From positions 110,382 to 174,381 of the forward strand of contig NZ_BARF01000038.1 of the NCBI RefSeq assembly GCF_000367365.1: a stretch of DNA of 64,000 bases. Reading direction: 5' to 3'. How positions within the stretch are numbered: the stretch's first letter is position 1; each line of letters begins with the position of its first letter. The stretch comes from Streptomyces prunicolor NBRC 13075. GTDB taxonomy: Bacteria > Actinomycetota > Actinomycetes > Streptomycetales > Streptomycetaceae. The notes below the pieces were generated by a model. It was not told the origin of the DNA, did no database searches, and saw only the letters and a list, made by a program, of their open reading frames with translations. Shown here in pieces: positions 42,829 through 50,435 of the stretch. The translations under genes were made by a program, and so were the position numbers.

Positions 42829-43434
42829 TCAGCTCGCGCGAACGACCTGGGTGATCCCGTTGATGATCTGCTGCACGGCGATGGCGGACAGCATCATCCC
42901 CGCGAGCCGCGTGACGAGCACGACCCCGCCGTCCTTGATGACCCGGATGATCAGCAGCGAGTACCGCATCACCACCCACAGCACGACATGGATGGCGAGG
43001 ATCGCCGTCCACACCGACACCTGCGTGGCCACGCTGTCGGCCTTCTGCACGGCGAGGATGACGGACACGATCGCACCGGGCCCGGCGAGCAGCGGCATGC
43101 CCAGCGGTACGAGGGCGACGTTGACGTCCTTGGTCTGCTTGGGCTCGTCGGTCTTGCCGGTGAGCAGGTCGAGCGCGATCAGCAGGAGCAACAACCCGCC
43201 GGCGATCATCAGCGCGGGCACGGAGACATGCAGATAGTCGAGGATCTGATGCCCGAGCAGCCCGAAGACGGTGATCACGCCACCGGCGACACACACGGCC
43301 TGGAAGGCCATCCGCTTCTGCACCTTGGACGGTCGTCCGGAGGTCAGCGCGAGAAAGATCGGGGTGATCCCAGGGGGATCCATGATGACAAAAAGGGTCA
43401 GGAAGAGAGAGCCGAAGACGGCGACGTCGAACAT
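42829..43434 (-). CDS. MarC family integral membrane protein
   Basis: A 201-residue protein with six hydrophobic segments. Family signatures are FVIMDPPGITPIFLALT (17-33) and VPLGMPLLAGPGAIVSVIL in the centre. MarC proteins are of unproven function and are sometimes annotated as NAAT-type amino-acid transporters. The ATG at 43434 begins MFDVAVFGSLFLTLF. It lies 58 bases downstream of the PHP gene on the same strand. Confidence 0.9.
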   Translation of the reverse strand: MFDVAVFGSLFLTLFVIMDPPGITPIFLALTSGRPSKVQKRMAFQAVCVAGGVITVFGLLGHQILDYLHVSVPALMIAGGLLLLLIALDLLTGKTDEPKQTKDVNVALVPLGMPLLAGPGAIVSVILAVQKADSVATQVSVWTAILAIHVVLWVVMRYSLLIIRVIKDGGVVLVTRLAGMMLSAIAVQQIINGITQVVRAS

Positions 43435-43492
43435 GGGTGAGCCACAAGCCTTGCAGGTGAGAGTGAGCGGAGCCGAACGGATGGAGGCGGGG

Positions 43493-44350
43493 TCAGACTC
43501 CGCCGGCCCCCGGCACCGGGAAAGCCCCGGTAGCGCGGCGCGTGATCTCGCCGTACACCTCGGGATCGGTCGTGTACTCCCCGAGCCGCACGCTCTTGCG
43601 GCTCCCGTGATAGTCACTGGACCCGGTGACCAGCAGCCCGAGCTCCTTGGCGAGCCCCCGCAACCGCACCCGAGTCTCGGCGTCATGGTCCATGTGCTCG
43701 ACCTCGATACCGTCGAGCCCGGCGGCGGCCATCTCGGCGATCGCGGCCTCGGGCACGGTGTGCCCCCGCTTGCTGGCACCCGGGTGCGCGAACACGGTGA
43801 CACCCCCCGCGGCCTTCACCAGCCGAATCGCCTCGAACGGATCGGTCTCATGCTTGGCGACATGAGCGCGCCCACCGTCGCCGAGCCACTCCCCGGTGAA
43901 CGCGTCATTCACCGTGGGCACAACACCCAACTCGACCAGCGCGGTGGCCACATGAGGCCGCCCGACGGACCCTTCCCCGGCGATCCGCGCAACCTGCTCC
44001 CAGGTCACCGGCACACCCAACTCCTGAAGCCGCCCCACCATCGCCCGAGCCCGAGGCACCCGATCGTCCCGAACCAACTCCCGCTCGGCGAGCAACGCCG
44101 GCTCCTCCGGATCGAAGAGGTAGGCCAGCATGTGCATGGACACCCCGTCGATCCGACAGGACATCTCGGCCCCGGTGACAAGAGTGAGCCCCGAGGGCAA
44201 CGCGTCGATCGCCTCCGCATACCCACGACTGGTGTCGTGATCGGTCAGCGCGACGACGTCCAGCCCAACGCCGGCAGCGTTCCGCACCAGCTCAGCGGGC
44301 GTGTCCGTACCGTCGGAGGCCGTGGAGTGACAGTGCAGATCAATACGCAC
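43493..44350 (-). CDS. PHP-domain metal-dependent phosphoesterase
   Basis: A 285-residue polymerase/histidinol-phosphatase-fold enzyme. Metal-binding motifs are HCHSTASDG (6-14), TDHDT (36-40), an internal FAHPG and the C-terminal SSDYHG. The order matches the YciV/RNase AM group, which hydrolyses 3',5'-nucleoside bisphosphates and short RNA 5' ends; which activity applies here is inferred. The GTG at 44350 has GGAG 8 bases upstream. It is followed by marC. Confidence 0.9.
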   Translation of the reverse strand: MRIDLHCHSTASDGTDTPAELVRNAAGVGLDVVALTDHDTSRGYAEAIDALPSGLTLVTGAEMSCRIDGVSMHMLAYLFDPEEPALLAERELVRDDRVPRARAMVGRLQELGVPVTWEQVARIAGEGSVGRPHVATALVELGVVPTVNDAFTGEWLGDGGRAHVAKHETDPFEAIRLVKAAGGVTVFAHPGASKRGHTVPEAAIAEMAAAGLDGIEVEHMDHDAETRVRLRGLAKELGLLVTGSSDYHGSRKSVRLGEYTTDPEVYGEITRRATGAFPVPGAGGV

Positions 44351-44446
44351 GACACGAACTCCAGACGGTGACGATACGAAAAGGGACCACTCAAGGGTAA
44401 CGGCAACCCCGGGGGCCTCATGAACACCGCGTAGGGCAGCCGACCA

Positions 44447-44520
44447 AGGGGCGCGGGGCTGTATCAATTTGCGGCTCCGCCGCGCGGGCGCGACCAGCCA
44501 CAACAGGCCCGCACCCGCCC
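44447..44520. repeat. Streptomyces interspersed GC-rich repeat element
   Basis: The segment AGGGGCGCGGGGCTG ... GCGGCTCCGCCGCG ... GCGCGACCAGCCACAAC ... CCCGCACCCGCC matches a short element I recall as scattered in high copy between genes of many Streptomyces. It contains a small internal palindrome (GCGGCTCCGCCGC). It lies between the DUF6758 and PHP genes and may act in 3'-end formation. It is the only copy I see in the window. Confidence 0.7.
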
Positions 44521-44549
44521 CACAACAGAACCCGGCACCCCCCTAGGCG

Positions 44550-45191
44550 CTACGGCTTCAGCAAGCGCGGCGACAACGCCCCGCACGGCACCAGATCAAC
44601 CTCAGCCCCCGCATCCCGCAAATCGGTCAGCACCAGCTCGTCATACATCAACAACCCCGACTGCTCAGGCCACACCACGGCCCACAGCCACAACCCCAAC
44701 GCCTCCCCCGCAAACACCGCCCGATCATCCGGCGCCGTAGCGACATGCCACAACGGAGTAGGCCGCCCCGCAGCCAACAACTTCGCCTGCGCGGGCTTCT
44801 CCACGCTCATGTACGGCCCAGGATCCGGCCCGTCGATCCCCGCATACCGCGCGCCAAGACCGACCCCCAGCTCCTCGGCGACAAGGATCAACTCCCCGAT
44901 CCCCCCGAGCGGCCCGGGGCCGGTGCACGCGACCGCCGTAGCCCGCCCCCCACTACGGTCGTCCCCCGCACAGGCCACCCCGGTGAACAGCCACCCGACC
45001 GGCAACGGCCACGGCATCCACACGGGCACCTGCGTGCGATGCACGACAACGCTGAGCGCCTCGACGCTGGGCGGGATCACGGGCTGCAGCGGATGCACCG
45101 TTCCGTGGACATCGCACTGCCAGGAATCGGCGAAGAGTCCGGGAGCCCTGACCCGGCCACCACACTTCGGGCAACTGGGTTCGCCCCTCAT
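44550..45191 (-). CDS. DUF6758-type protein with N-terminal zinc ribbon
   Basis: A 213-residue protein starting MRGEPSCPKCGGRVRAPG; Cys7 and Cys10 with Cys26 and His29 (WQCDVHG) form a zinc-ribbon-like pattern. The remaining globular part has no recognised active site but is strongly conserved in Streptomyces as far as I recall (annotated DUF6758). The ATG at 45191 is chosen because an upstream start would add eight residues before the ribbon. It is divergent from the MFS gene. Confidence 0.75.
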   Translation of the reverse strand: MRGEPSCPKCGGRVRAPGLFADSWQCDVHGTVHPLQPVIPPSVEALSVVVHRTQVPVWMPWPLPVGWLFTGVACAGDDRSGGRATAVACTGPGPLGGIGELILVAEELGVGLGARYAGIDGPDPGPYMSVEKPAQAKLLAAGRPTPLWHVATAPDDRAVFAGEALGLWLWAVVWPEQSGLLMYDELVLTDLRDAGAEVDLVPCGALSPRLLKP

Positions 45192-45303
45192 AGGGCCCCA
45201 CGGTCCTACCCTCACTCCCCCACGTCAAGGACGATCACCCGTCCGGTCGGGACCACTCACGGAGCGAAACCGGGACCGCTCACCGAGCAAAACTAGATGT
45301 AGC

Positions 45304-45333
45304 TTGCATTCATTACCTTGCCTAACTTACTAT
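45304..45333 (+). promoter_or_regulatory. Promoter and palindrome upstream of the MFS exporter
   Basis: TTGCAT (45304-45309), an 18-base spacer and TACTAT (45328-45333) form a good promoter in an AT-rich patch. The palindromic TATGTGCATA (45331-45340) overlaps the predicted transcription start and could be an operator. Confidence 0.65.
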
Positions 45334-45362
45334 GTGCATATACCAACTACTTGGGAGGAAGC

Positions 45363-46619
45363 ATGGACGACCCCTTCAGTGCGGGAACCGGCACGGGAGC
45401 CGACGCGGGAACCGGCCCCGGCAGCATCCTGCGGCAGCCGAAGGCCGTCTGGGCCACCGCCGGCGCCTCGGTCGTCGCCTTCATGGGCATCGGACTCGTC
45501 GACCCGATCCTGCCGTCGATCGCCAAGGGCCTGGACGCCACGGCGAGCCAGGTGTCCCTGCTCTTCACCTCGTACTTCCTGATCACGGCCATCGCGATGC
45601 TGGTGACCGGCTTCGTCTCCAGCCGGATCGGCGGCAAGAAGACCCTGCTGCTCGGCCTCGCCCTCGTCGTGGTCTTCGCCGGTCTCGCCGGCACCTCGGG
45701 CTCGGTCGGCGAACTCGTCGGCTTCCGGGCGGGCTGGGGTCTCGGCAACGCACTCTTCGTCTCGACCGCCCTCGCCGTCATCGTCGGCGCGGCGGCCGGC
45801 GGCAGTGCCGCGGCGATCCTGCTCTACGAGTCCGCCCTGGGCCTCGGCATGGCCTGCGGCCCGCTGCTCGGCGCCCTGCTGGGCAACCAGAGCTGGCGCT
45901 ACCCCTTCTTCGGCACCGCGTTCCTGATGGCGATCGGCTTCCTGTGCATCACGGTGTTCCTGAAGGAACAGCCGAAGCCGGCCCAGAAGACGTCACTGCT
46001 CGACCCGCTGAAGGCGCTCGGCCACGGCGGTCTGGCCTCCGCGGCCGTCTCCTCCTTCTTCTACAACTACACGTTCTTCACCGTGCTGGCCTTCACCCCG
46101 TTCGTGCTGAACATGACCCCGTACAAGTCCGGTGCCGTGTTCTTCGCCTGGGGCGTCCTGCTCGCCGTCTTCTCGGTCTTCGTCGCCCCGCGTCTCCAGG
46201 CCCGGTTCGGCTCCCTGAAGGTGCTCGGCGGTTCGCTGGTGCTCCTCGCCGTCGACGTCCTGGTCCTCGGCTACGGCAGCCACACCACTGCCGTCGTCTG
46301 CACGATCCTGTCCGGCGCCTTCATCGGCGTGAACAACACCGTCTACACCGAGCTGGCCCTCGGCGTCTCGGACGCGCCGCGCCCGGTGGCGAGCGCGGGC
46401 TACAACTTCGTCCGCTGGTTCGCCGCCGCTGCCGCACCGTTCTTCGCGCCGAAGATCGAGGGGTGGAGCAACATCCACATCCCGTTCGTGGTCGCGGCGG
46501 TCACCGCGGCGCTGGGCGCGCTGGTGGTCCTCGTACGACGGAACGCGCTCACGCACGAGGCCGAGGAGCTGGAGCCGAAGCACGCGGTGGAGGACAGTGT
46601 CGCGGTGTTCGCCAACTAG
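45363..46619 (+). CDS. MFS transporter, probable drug exporter
   Basis: A 418-residue major facilitator superfamily protein with about 12 transmembrane segments. MFS motifs are visible: the first helix with GLVDPILPSIAKGLDA, the motif A loop GFVSSRIGGKKTLL between helices 2 and 3, and motif C-like ESALGLGMACGPLLGALLG in helix 5, which marks drug/H+ antiporters. The ATG at 45363 has a strong GGGAGGAAGC site. The tail is acidic. The substrate is unknown; no local regulator gene is adjacent. Confidence 0.9.
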   Translation: MDDPFSAGTGTGADAGTGPGSILRQPKAVWATAGASVVAFMGIGLVDPILPSIAKGLDATASQVSLLFTSYFLITAIAMLVTGFVSSRIGGKKTLLLGLALVVVFAGLAGTSGSVGELVGFRAGWGLGNALFVSTALAVIVGAAAGGSAAAILLYESALGLGMACGPLLGALLGNQSWRYPFFGTAFLMAIGFLCITVFLKEQPKPAQKTSLLDPLKALGHGGLASAAVSSFFYNYTFFTVLAFTPFVLNMTPYKSGAVFFAWGVLLAVFSVFVAPRLQARFGSLKVLGGSLVLLAVDVLVLGYGSHTTAVVCTILSGAFIGVNNTVYTELALGVSDAPRPVASAGYNFVRWFAAAAAPFFAPKIEGWSNIHIPFVVAAVTAALGALVVLVRRNALTHEAEELEPKHAVEDSVAVFAN

Positions 46620-46673
46620 CCGATTGACGGCCGCCGTTGGGGAGCTCGCGGGTGAGCTTGCTCACTCTGACTG

Positions 46674-47270
46674 TCAGTCGAGCGGGACGGATTTACGGGA
46701 CGGGTCCCGTAGGTCCGTCCCGTTCGTCAACCAGCGCTCCTGGAGGGCCTGGGCGCCGTGGACGCGTTTCCAGGCGGCCTCGTTCGGGGTCATGGGGAGC
46801 AGCGGCAGGAAGCGCACCGGGTCGAGGGGCTCGTCCAGGTCCAGGTCCTCGATCAGGCCGCCCGGCTCGGCGACCAGTACCGAGGTGAACGGGGCGCCGG
46901 GCCACAGTGGTTCGCCCACGTCGAGGGAGGCGCCGGGGGCCACGACCACGCCCTCGACCTGCGGGGACGCGGCGAGCACGGCGAGGGGCCGGAGCACCTT
47001 GTCGGTGTCGGCGAGGCCGCCGCGGACGGAGAGGACCAGTTCGGCGCGCGGGCCGGCGACCGGGTCGGCGAGCATCGCCGTGGGGTCGCTCATGGGCTGC
47101 GCGGACATGCCGAGGGTGGCGTAGCGGACGACGGTGCCGTCCTGGTTGTCGCCCGGGAAACGCAGGACCTCGACGCGGTCCGTGCCGAGGAAGGTGACCG
47201 CAGCGCGGGCGTCCGGATCGCCCAGCGCGCTACGCAACCGTGCCTCGACCAGAGCAAGAACATCAACCAT
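46674..47270 (-). CDS. Suppressor-of-fused (SUFU) domain protein
   Basis: A 198-residue protein of the bacterial SUFU domain family. Features: VVRYATLGMSAQPM near 50, a central acidic strand region AELVLSVRG, and LLPMTPNEAAWKRVHGAQAL near the end. These proteins often act as immunity or adaptor proteins in other bacteria, but here no toxin partner is nearby. The ATG at 47270 (MVDVLALVEARL) is chosen as the domain starts at once. It is convergent with the MFS gene and divergent from corA. Confidence 0.8.
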   Translation of the reverse strand: MVDVLALVEARLRSALGDPDARAAVTFLGTDRVEVLRFPGDNQDGTVVRYATLGMSAQPMSDPTAMLADPVAGPRAELVLSVRGGLADTDKVLRPLAVLAASPQVEGVVVAPGASLDVGEPLWPGAPFTSVLVAEPGGLIEDLDLDEPLDPVRFLPLLPMTPNEAAWKRVHGAQALQERWLTNGTDLRDPSRKSVPLD

Positions 47271-47437
47271 GCGGCGAGCATAGAACTCGTCAGTACCGGG
47301 CAAAGCAGCGCCTTGACAGTTCAGTCGGCTGATAGTCTTGGCCGGTCGTTCGGGGCAGCACGCAGAAGCGTCGCGATCAAGTCCCGACGCCGTTGACACT
47401 CCCCCACGGGGGACCGGCCGGAGGAGGTGGGGCTGCA

Positions 47438-47485
47438 ATGGACCGAAGTCGGCCTGGCAGTACCACCCGCTCTTCCGGCCGCTGA
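47438..47485 (+). CDS. 15-residue upstream ORF in the corA leader
   Basis: MDRSRPGSTTRSSGR, with a very strong ribosome site (GGAGGAGG) about 9 bases before the ATG. It stops with TGATG, overlapping the ATG of the next small ORF. It is rich in Arg and Ser. It sits 322 bases upstream of corA. It could be a sensing peptide, as mgtL is for mgtA. Confidence 0.45.
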   Translation: MDRSRPGSTTRSSGR

Positions 47486-47511
47486 TGTCGTCGCTCTGGC
47501 TCTGCTTCTAG
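47485..47511 (+). CDS. 8-residue ORF coupled to the first upstream ORF
   Basis: MSSLWLCF then TAG. Its ATG overlaps the preceding stop (TGATG), the usual arrangement for translational coupling. It is too short to be more than a leader. Confidence 0.35.
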   Translation: MSSLWLCF

Positions 47512-47806
47512 CCTCCAGCCGGCTGCCGCCGCCTCTCGCACTTCTTCACTGTCGCGGAAGAGCACTTCGTTTCTTTTTCCTGATCTGCCTGATCTGTCCG
47601 GTGTATTCGATCCGACCGATCTGTCTGTCTGTTCCGAAGTCAGTGCTTGTATCAAGTGCCTGTATCAGTAGCGAAGTTCGCCACCGCGACGGTGCGGTGC
47701 TCCCCGCTTTGTGGACGTGCCAAACATCCGCACTCAGGACGTCCCCATTCCGGGCAGTTCCAACCGTCGTTGGCGCCTTTCGTTGCTCGTCGCGAAGGAG
47801 CCCGCC

Positions 47807-48925
47807 ATGTCGATGATCCGCGACCTGCGTGCCGTGGTCCGCCCGTCCCGTCCCTCCCTGCGCAAGGACGGCGGCGCGTACGACACGACCCGCGACCCCG
47901 GCACCCCCTCGGCCGTCGTCGACTGCGCCGTCTACCGCGACGGTGCCCGCGTCGACATCGGCAAGCCGCTCACCCCGCACGAGGCGATGCGTCTGGTGCG
48001 CCGTGACGGCGGCTTCGTGTGGATCGGCCTGCACGAGCCGACCGAGGCCGAATTCGCCGTCATCGCCCGGGAGTTCGGACTCCACCCGCTCGCCGTCGAG
48101 GACGCCGTACAGGCCCACCAGCGACCCAAGCTGGAGCGCTACGACGACTCCCTCTTCACCGTCTTCAAGACCATCCACTACGTCGAGCACGACCAACTCA
48201 CCGCCAACAGCGAGGTAGTTGAGACCGGCGAGGTCATGTGCTTCACCGGGCGGGACTTCTTCATCACCGTCCGGCACGGCGGCCAGGGCTCGCTGCGGGC
48301 GCTGCGGCACCGGCTGCAGGACGACCCCGAGCTGCTCGCGCGCGGTCCCTCGGCGGTGCTGCACTCGATCGCCGACCACGTCGTCGACGGCTATGTCGCG
48401 GTCGCGGACGCGGTGCAGGACGACATCGACGAGGTCGAGACCGAGGTGTTCACGCCGGGCCGCAAGGGCGGGGTCTCGCGCGGCGTCGACTCGGCGCGGA
48501 TCTACCAACTCAAGCGCGAGGTACTGGAGTTCAAGCGCGCGGTGTCGCCGCTGCTGCGTCCCATGCAGCTGCTGAGCGAGCGGCCGATGCGGCTCATCGA
48601 CCCGGACATCCAGAAGTACTTCCGCGACGTCGCCGACCACCTCGCCCGGGTCCACGAGCAGGTCATCGGCTTCGACGAGCTGCTGAACTCGATCCTCCAG
48701 GCCAACCTCGCGCAGGCGTCCGTCGCCCAGAACGAGGACATGCGGAAGATCACCGCGTGGGCCGCGATCATCGCCGTACCGACGATGGTGACGGGCGTCT
48801 ACGGCATGAACTTCGAGCACATGCCCGAACTGCACGCGAAGTACGGGTATCCGGCGGTGCTCGCCTTCACCGTGACGGTCTGTCTGGCGATCCACCGCAC
48901 GCTGAAGCGCAACGGCTGGCTGTGA
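47807..48925 (+). CDS. corA: CorA-family magnesium/cobalt transporter
   Basis: A 372-residue membrane protein. The cytoplasmic alpha/beta domain (about 1-240) is followed by the long stalk helix and two C-terminal transmembrane helices. The selectivity motif YGMN (332-335) is followed by MPE as in CorA. The pentameric channel imports Mg2+ (or Co2+). The ATG at 47807 (MSMIRDLRAVVRPS) has AAGGAG 6 bases upstream. A soluble MgtE_N protein gene lies about 1.5 kb downstream. Confidence 0.95.
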   Translation: MSMIRDLRAVVRPSRPSLRKDGGAYDTTRDPGTPSAVVDCAVYRDGARVDIGKPLTPHEAMRLVRRDGGFVWIGLHEPTEAEFAVIAREFGLHPLAVEDAVQAHQRPKLERYDDSLFTVFKTIHYVEHDQLTANSEVVETGEVMCFTGRDFFITVRHGGQGSLRALRHRLQDDPELLARGPSAVLHSIADHVVDGYVAVADAVQDDIDEVETEVFTPGRKGGVSRGVDSARIYQLKREVLEFKRAVSPLLRPMQLLSERPMRLIDPDIQKYFRDVADHLARVHEQVIGFDELLNSILQANLAQASVAQNEDMRKITAWAAIIAVPTMVTGVYGMNFEHMPELHAKYGYPAVLAFTVTVCLAIHRTLKRNGWL

Positions 48926-48948
48926 GCGGCCTGGATAGGCTGAGCGCC

Positions 48949-49464
48949 ATGACTAGCAGCGAGCCGCTCGACCAGGCCCTCGTCGAGGAGGCCACGAAGA
49001 AGTCCGGCCTCGTCTGGGTGGGCGGTCCCGGTGTCCCGGCCCGCGCGCTGTGGCACGTCTGGCACGAGGGCGCGGCCTGCCTGATCGGCGACGGACCGGG
49101 CGAGCAGCCGCTGCCGGGGCTGACCGACGGCGGCCCCGCCGAGGTCACGGTCCGCAGCAAGGACAAGGGCGGCCGGCTGGTCACATGGACCGCGAAGGTC
49201 GTCGAACTGGCCCCGGACTCCGAGGCCTGGACGACAACCGTCGCCGAGCTGAAGGGCAAGCGCCTCAACGCCCCCGACGGCGAGGCGATGACGGCCCGCT
49301 GGGCCCGCGAGTGCCGGGTGCTGCGCCTGGAGCCGACGGGAGCGACGGCCGACCTGCCGGCGGGTTCGCTGGCGGAGCCTCCGCTGCCGACCCCGGCGAC
49401 GACCCGTCAGCCGATCCCGGCGAGCCTGCCGCGCCTGCTCCTGAAGAAACGCAAACGCCGGTAA
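48949..49464 (+). CDS. Hypothetical protein (171 aa)
   Basis: Starts MTSSEPLDQALVEEATKKSG and has a beta-rich middle (LVWVGGPGVPARALWHVWHE, RLVTWTAKVVELAP) that could form a split-barrel fold, but no cofactor motif is visible. The C-terminus ends in a basic KKRKRR. It lies 23 bases after corA and may be cotranscribed. Conserved in Streptomyces as far as I recall; function unknown. Confidence 0.7.
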   Translation: MTSSEPLDQALVEEATKKSGLVWVGGPGVPARALWHVWHEGAACLIGDGPGEQPLPGLTDGGPAEVTVRSKDKGGRLVTWTAKVVELAPDSEAWTTTVAELKGKRLNAPDGEAMTARWARECRVLRLEPTGATADLPAGSLAEPPLPTPATTRQPIPASLPRLLLKKRKRR

Positions 49465-49470
49465 GTACCT

Positions 49471-50190
49471 TCAGGAAGACGGCAGTTGCTTCCCGTAGTC
49501 GACAGTGTCGTCGTCCGCGGGTTCCTTCACCGTGAAGCTCTTGCCCCAGTCCGAGAAGGTCAGCGTGCCCGCGCCGCCCGCGCGGACCAGCCGGAGCGGA
49601 TACGGCTTGCCCTCCAGGGAGACGTCGAGGGTGCCGCCGGAGCCCTTGTCGCCGGTGATGCGGATCGTCCGGACGCCGTTCTGGTCGTGGTGTCCGTCCG
49701 TCGCGAGTGAGCCGTGCAGGGTCAGCAGACTGGAGAGGAGGACGTCCTTGTCCGTGAAACCACTGAACTTCTTGTACGAGGGGTCGCCCTGCGGCACCTT
49801 CACGTACTTGCCGTGGAGCTTGTCGCCGGTGCCCGAGTCGCCGTTGTCGTTCCAGAAGTCCGCGTCGGCCTTCAGGTACAGCTGCTCACCGATCCGCAGC
49901 AGCCCGAAGGTGGACCCCTTCGAGGTGACCGACCCGCTGCCGCCGTCGGACGTCAGCCGCATGTCGAGCGTGTACGCCTTCCCGCTGGTGAGGACGGTCC
50001 CCGAAAGCCGTACCGCGTCGGCGGCGCCCGCGGCCGTCACCGACTTCGACTGGATCTTGTCGGCGGCGAGCTTGCCGACCCCGTTGGTCCCCGCGTCCGG
50101 ATCCCCGCCGCCGCATCCCGCGAGGGTCAGGACACAGACCGCGCCGAGCAGCGCCGCACGACGGTTTCGGACCTGGGGGAGCGCAGTCAC
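49471..50190 (-). CDS. LppX/LprAFG-type lipoprotein
   Basis: A 239-residue exported lipoprotein. The signal peptide ends VLTLAGC followed by GGG (lipobox). The mature part is a beta-rich fold with SVTAAGAADAVRLSG, TFGLLRIGEQLYLKAD and LRLVRAGGAGTLTFSDWG, as in mycobacterial LprA/LprF/LprG-type lipid carriers. It may carry lipids or glycolipids across the periplasm-like zone. The GTG at 50190 has GGAAGG upstream. It is divergent from the MgtE_N gene. Confidence 0.78.
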   Translation of the reverse strand: MTALPQVRNRRAALLGAVCVLTLAGCGGGDPDAGTNGVGKLAADKIQSKSVTAAGAADAVRLSGTVLTSGKAYTLDMRLTSDGGSGSVTSKGSTFGLLRIGEQLYLKADADFWNDNGDSGTGDKLHGKYVKVPQGDPSYKKFSGFTDKDVLLSSLLTLHGSLATDGHHDQNGVRTIRITGDKGSGGTLDVSLEGKPYPLRLVRAGGAGTLTFSDWGKSFTVKEPADDDTVDYGKQLPSS

Positions 50191-50343
50191 AGGTGGGTTG
50201 CCTTCCGTGCGGGGGGCGATGGCGTACGGCAGCGTACCGGGGCCGCGAGGCGTCGGCGGAGCCAGTCCGTCCGGACCGCCCACCAGCGCGGATCACATAG
50301 GGACGGGCTAGCCTGAAGCCCGTCCGAGCAGGCATTTCGGAAC

Positions 50344-50391
50344 ATCCGGAAATCGATCCGGAGACCCATCCGGGAACCGATCCGGAAGCCA
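50344..50391. repeat. Four perfect-period 12-bp direct repeats upstream of the MgtE_N/CBS gene
   Basis: ATCCGGAAATCG, ATCCGGAGACCC, ATCCGGGAACCG and ATCCGGAAGCCA run head to tail, sharing ATCCGG. They end 44 bases before the ATG. One helical turn is about 10.5 bp, so a 12-bp period places copies on nearly the same face. It could be a regulator-binding array or a slippage product. Confidence 0.85.
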
Positions 50392-50435
50392 GAGAATCCA
50401 TCAGCGGATCAGCAAAGAAAGAAGGAGGTGCGGCC

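Larger units (their letters stand above)
47271..47806 (+). other. Long corA leader region
   Basis: This 536-base region lies between the SUFU gene and corA. It contains a TTGACA at 47313 with a poor -10, a second TTGACA at 47393, two overlapping small ORFs (47438-47511), a pyrimidine-rich stretch (GTTTCTTTTTCC near 47570) and repeated GATCTG(T/C)C words between 47583 and 47635. I recognise no known magnesium riboswitch class. A post-transcriptional control role for corA is plausible. Confidence 0.5.

Noticed and set aside
45310..45330. Iron box (DmdR/IdeR) upstream of the MFS gene
   Set aside because: Only one half (CTAACTTA) resembles the consensus; the other half does not match, about 10 of 19 positions.
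46674..47270. Toxin immunity protein
   Set aside because: SUFU domains can be immunity proteins, but no polymorphic toxin or secretion gene is adjacent.
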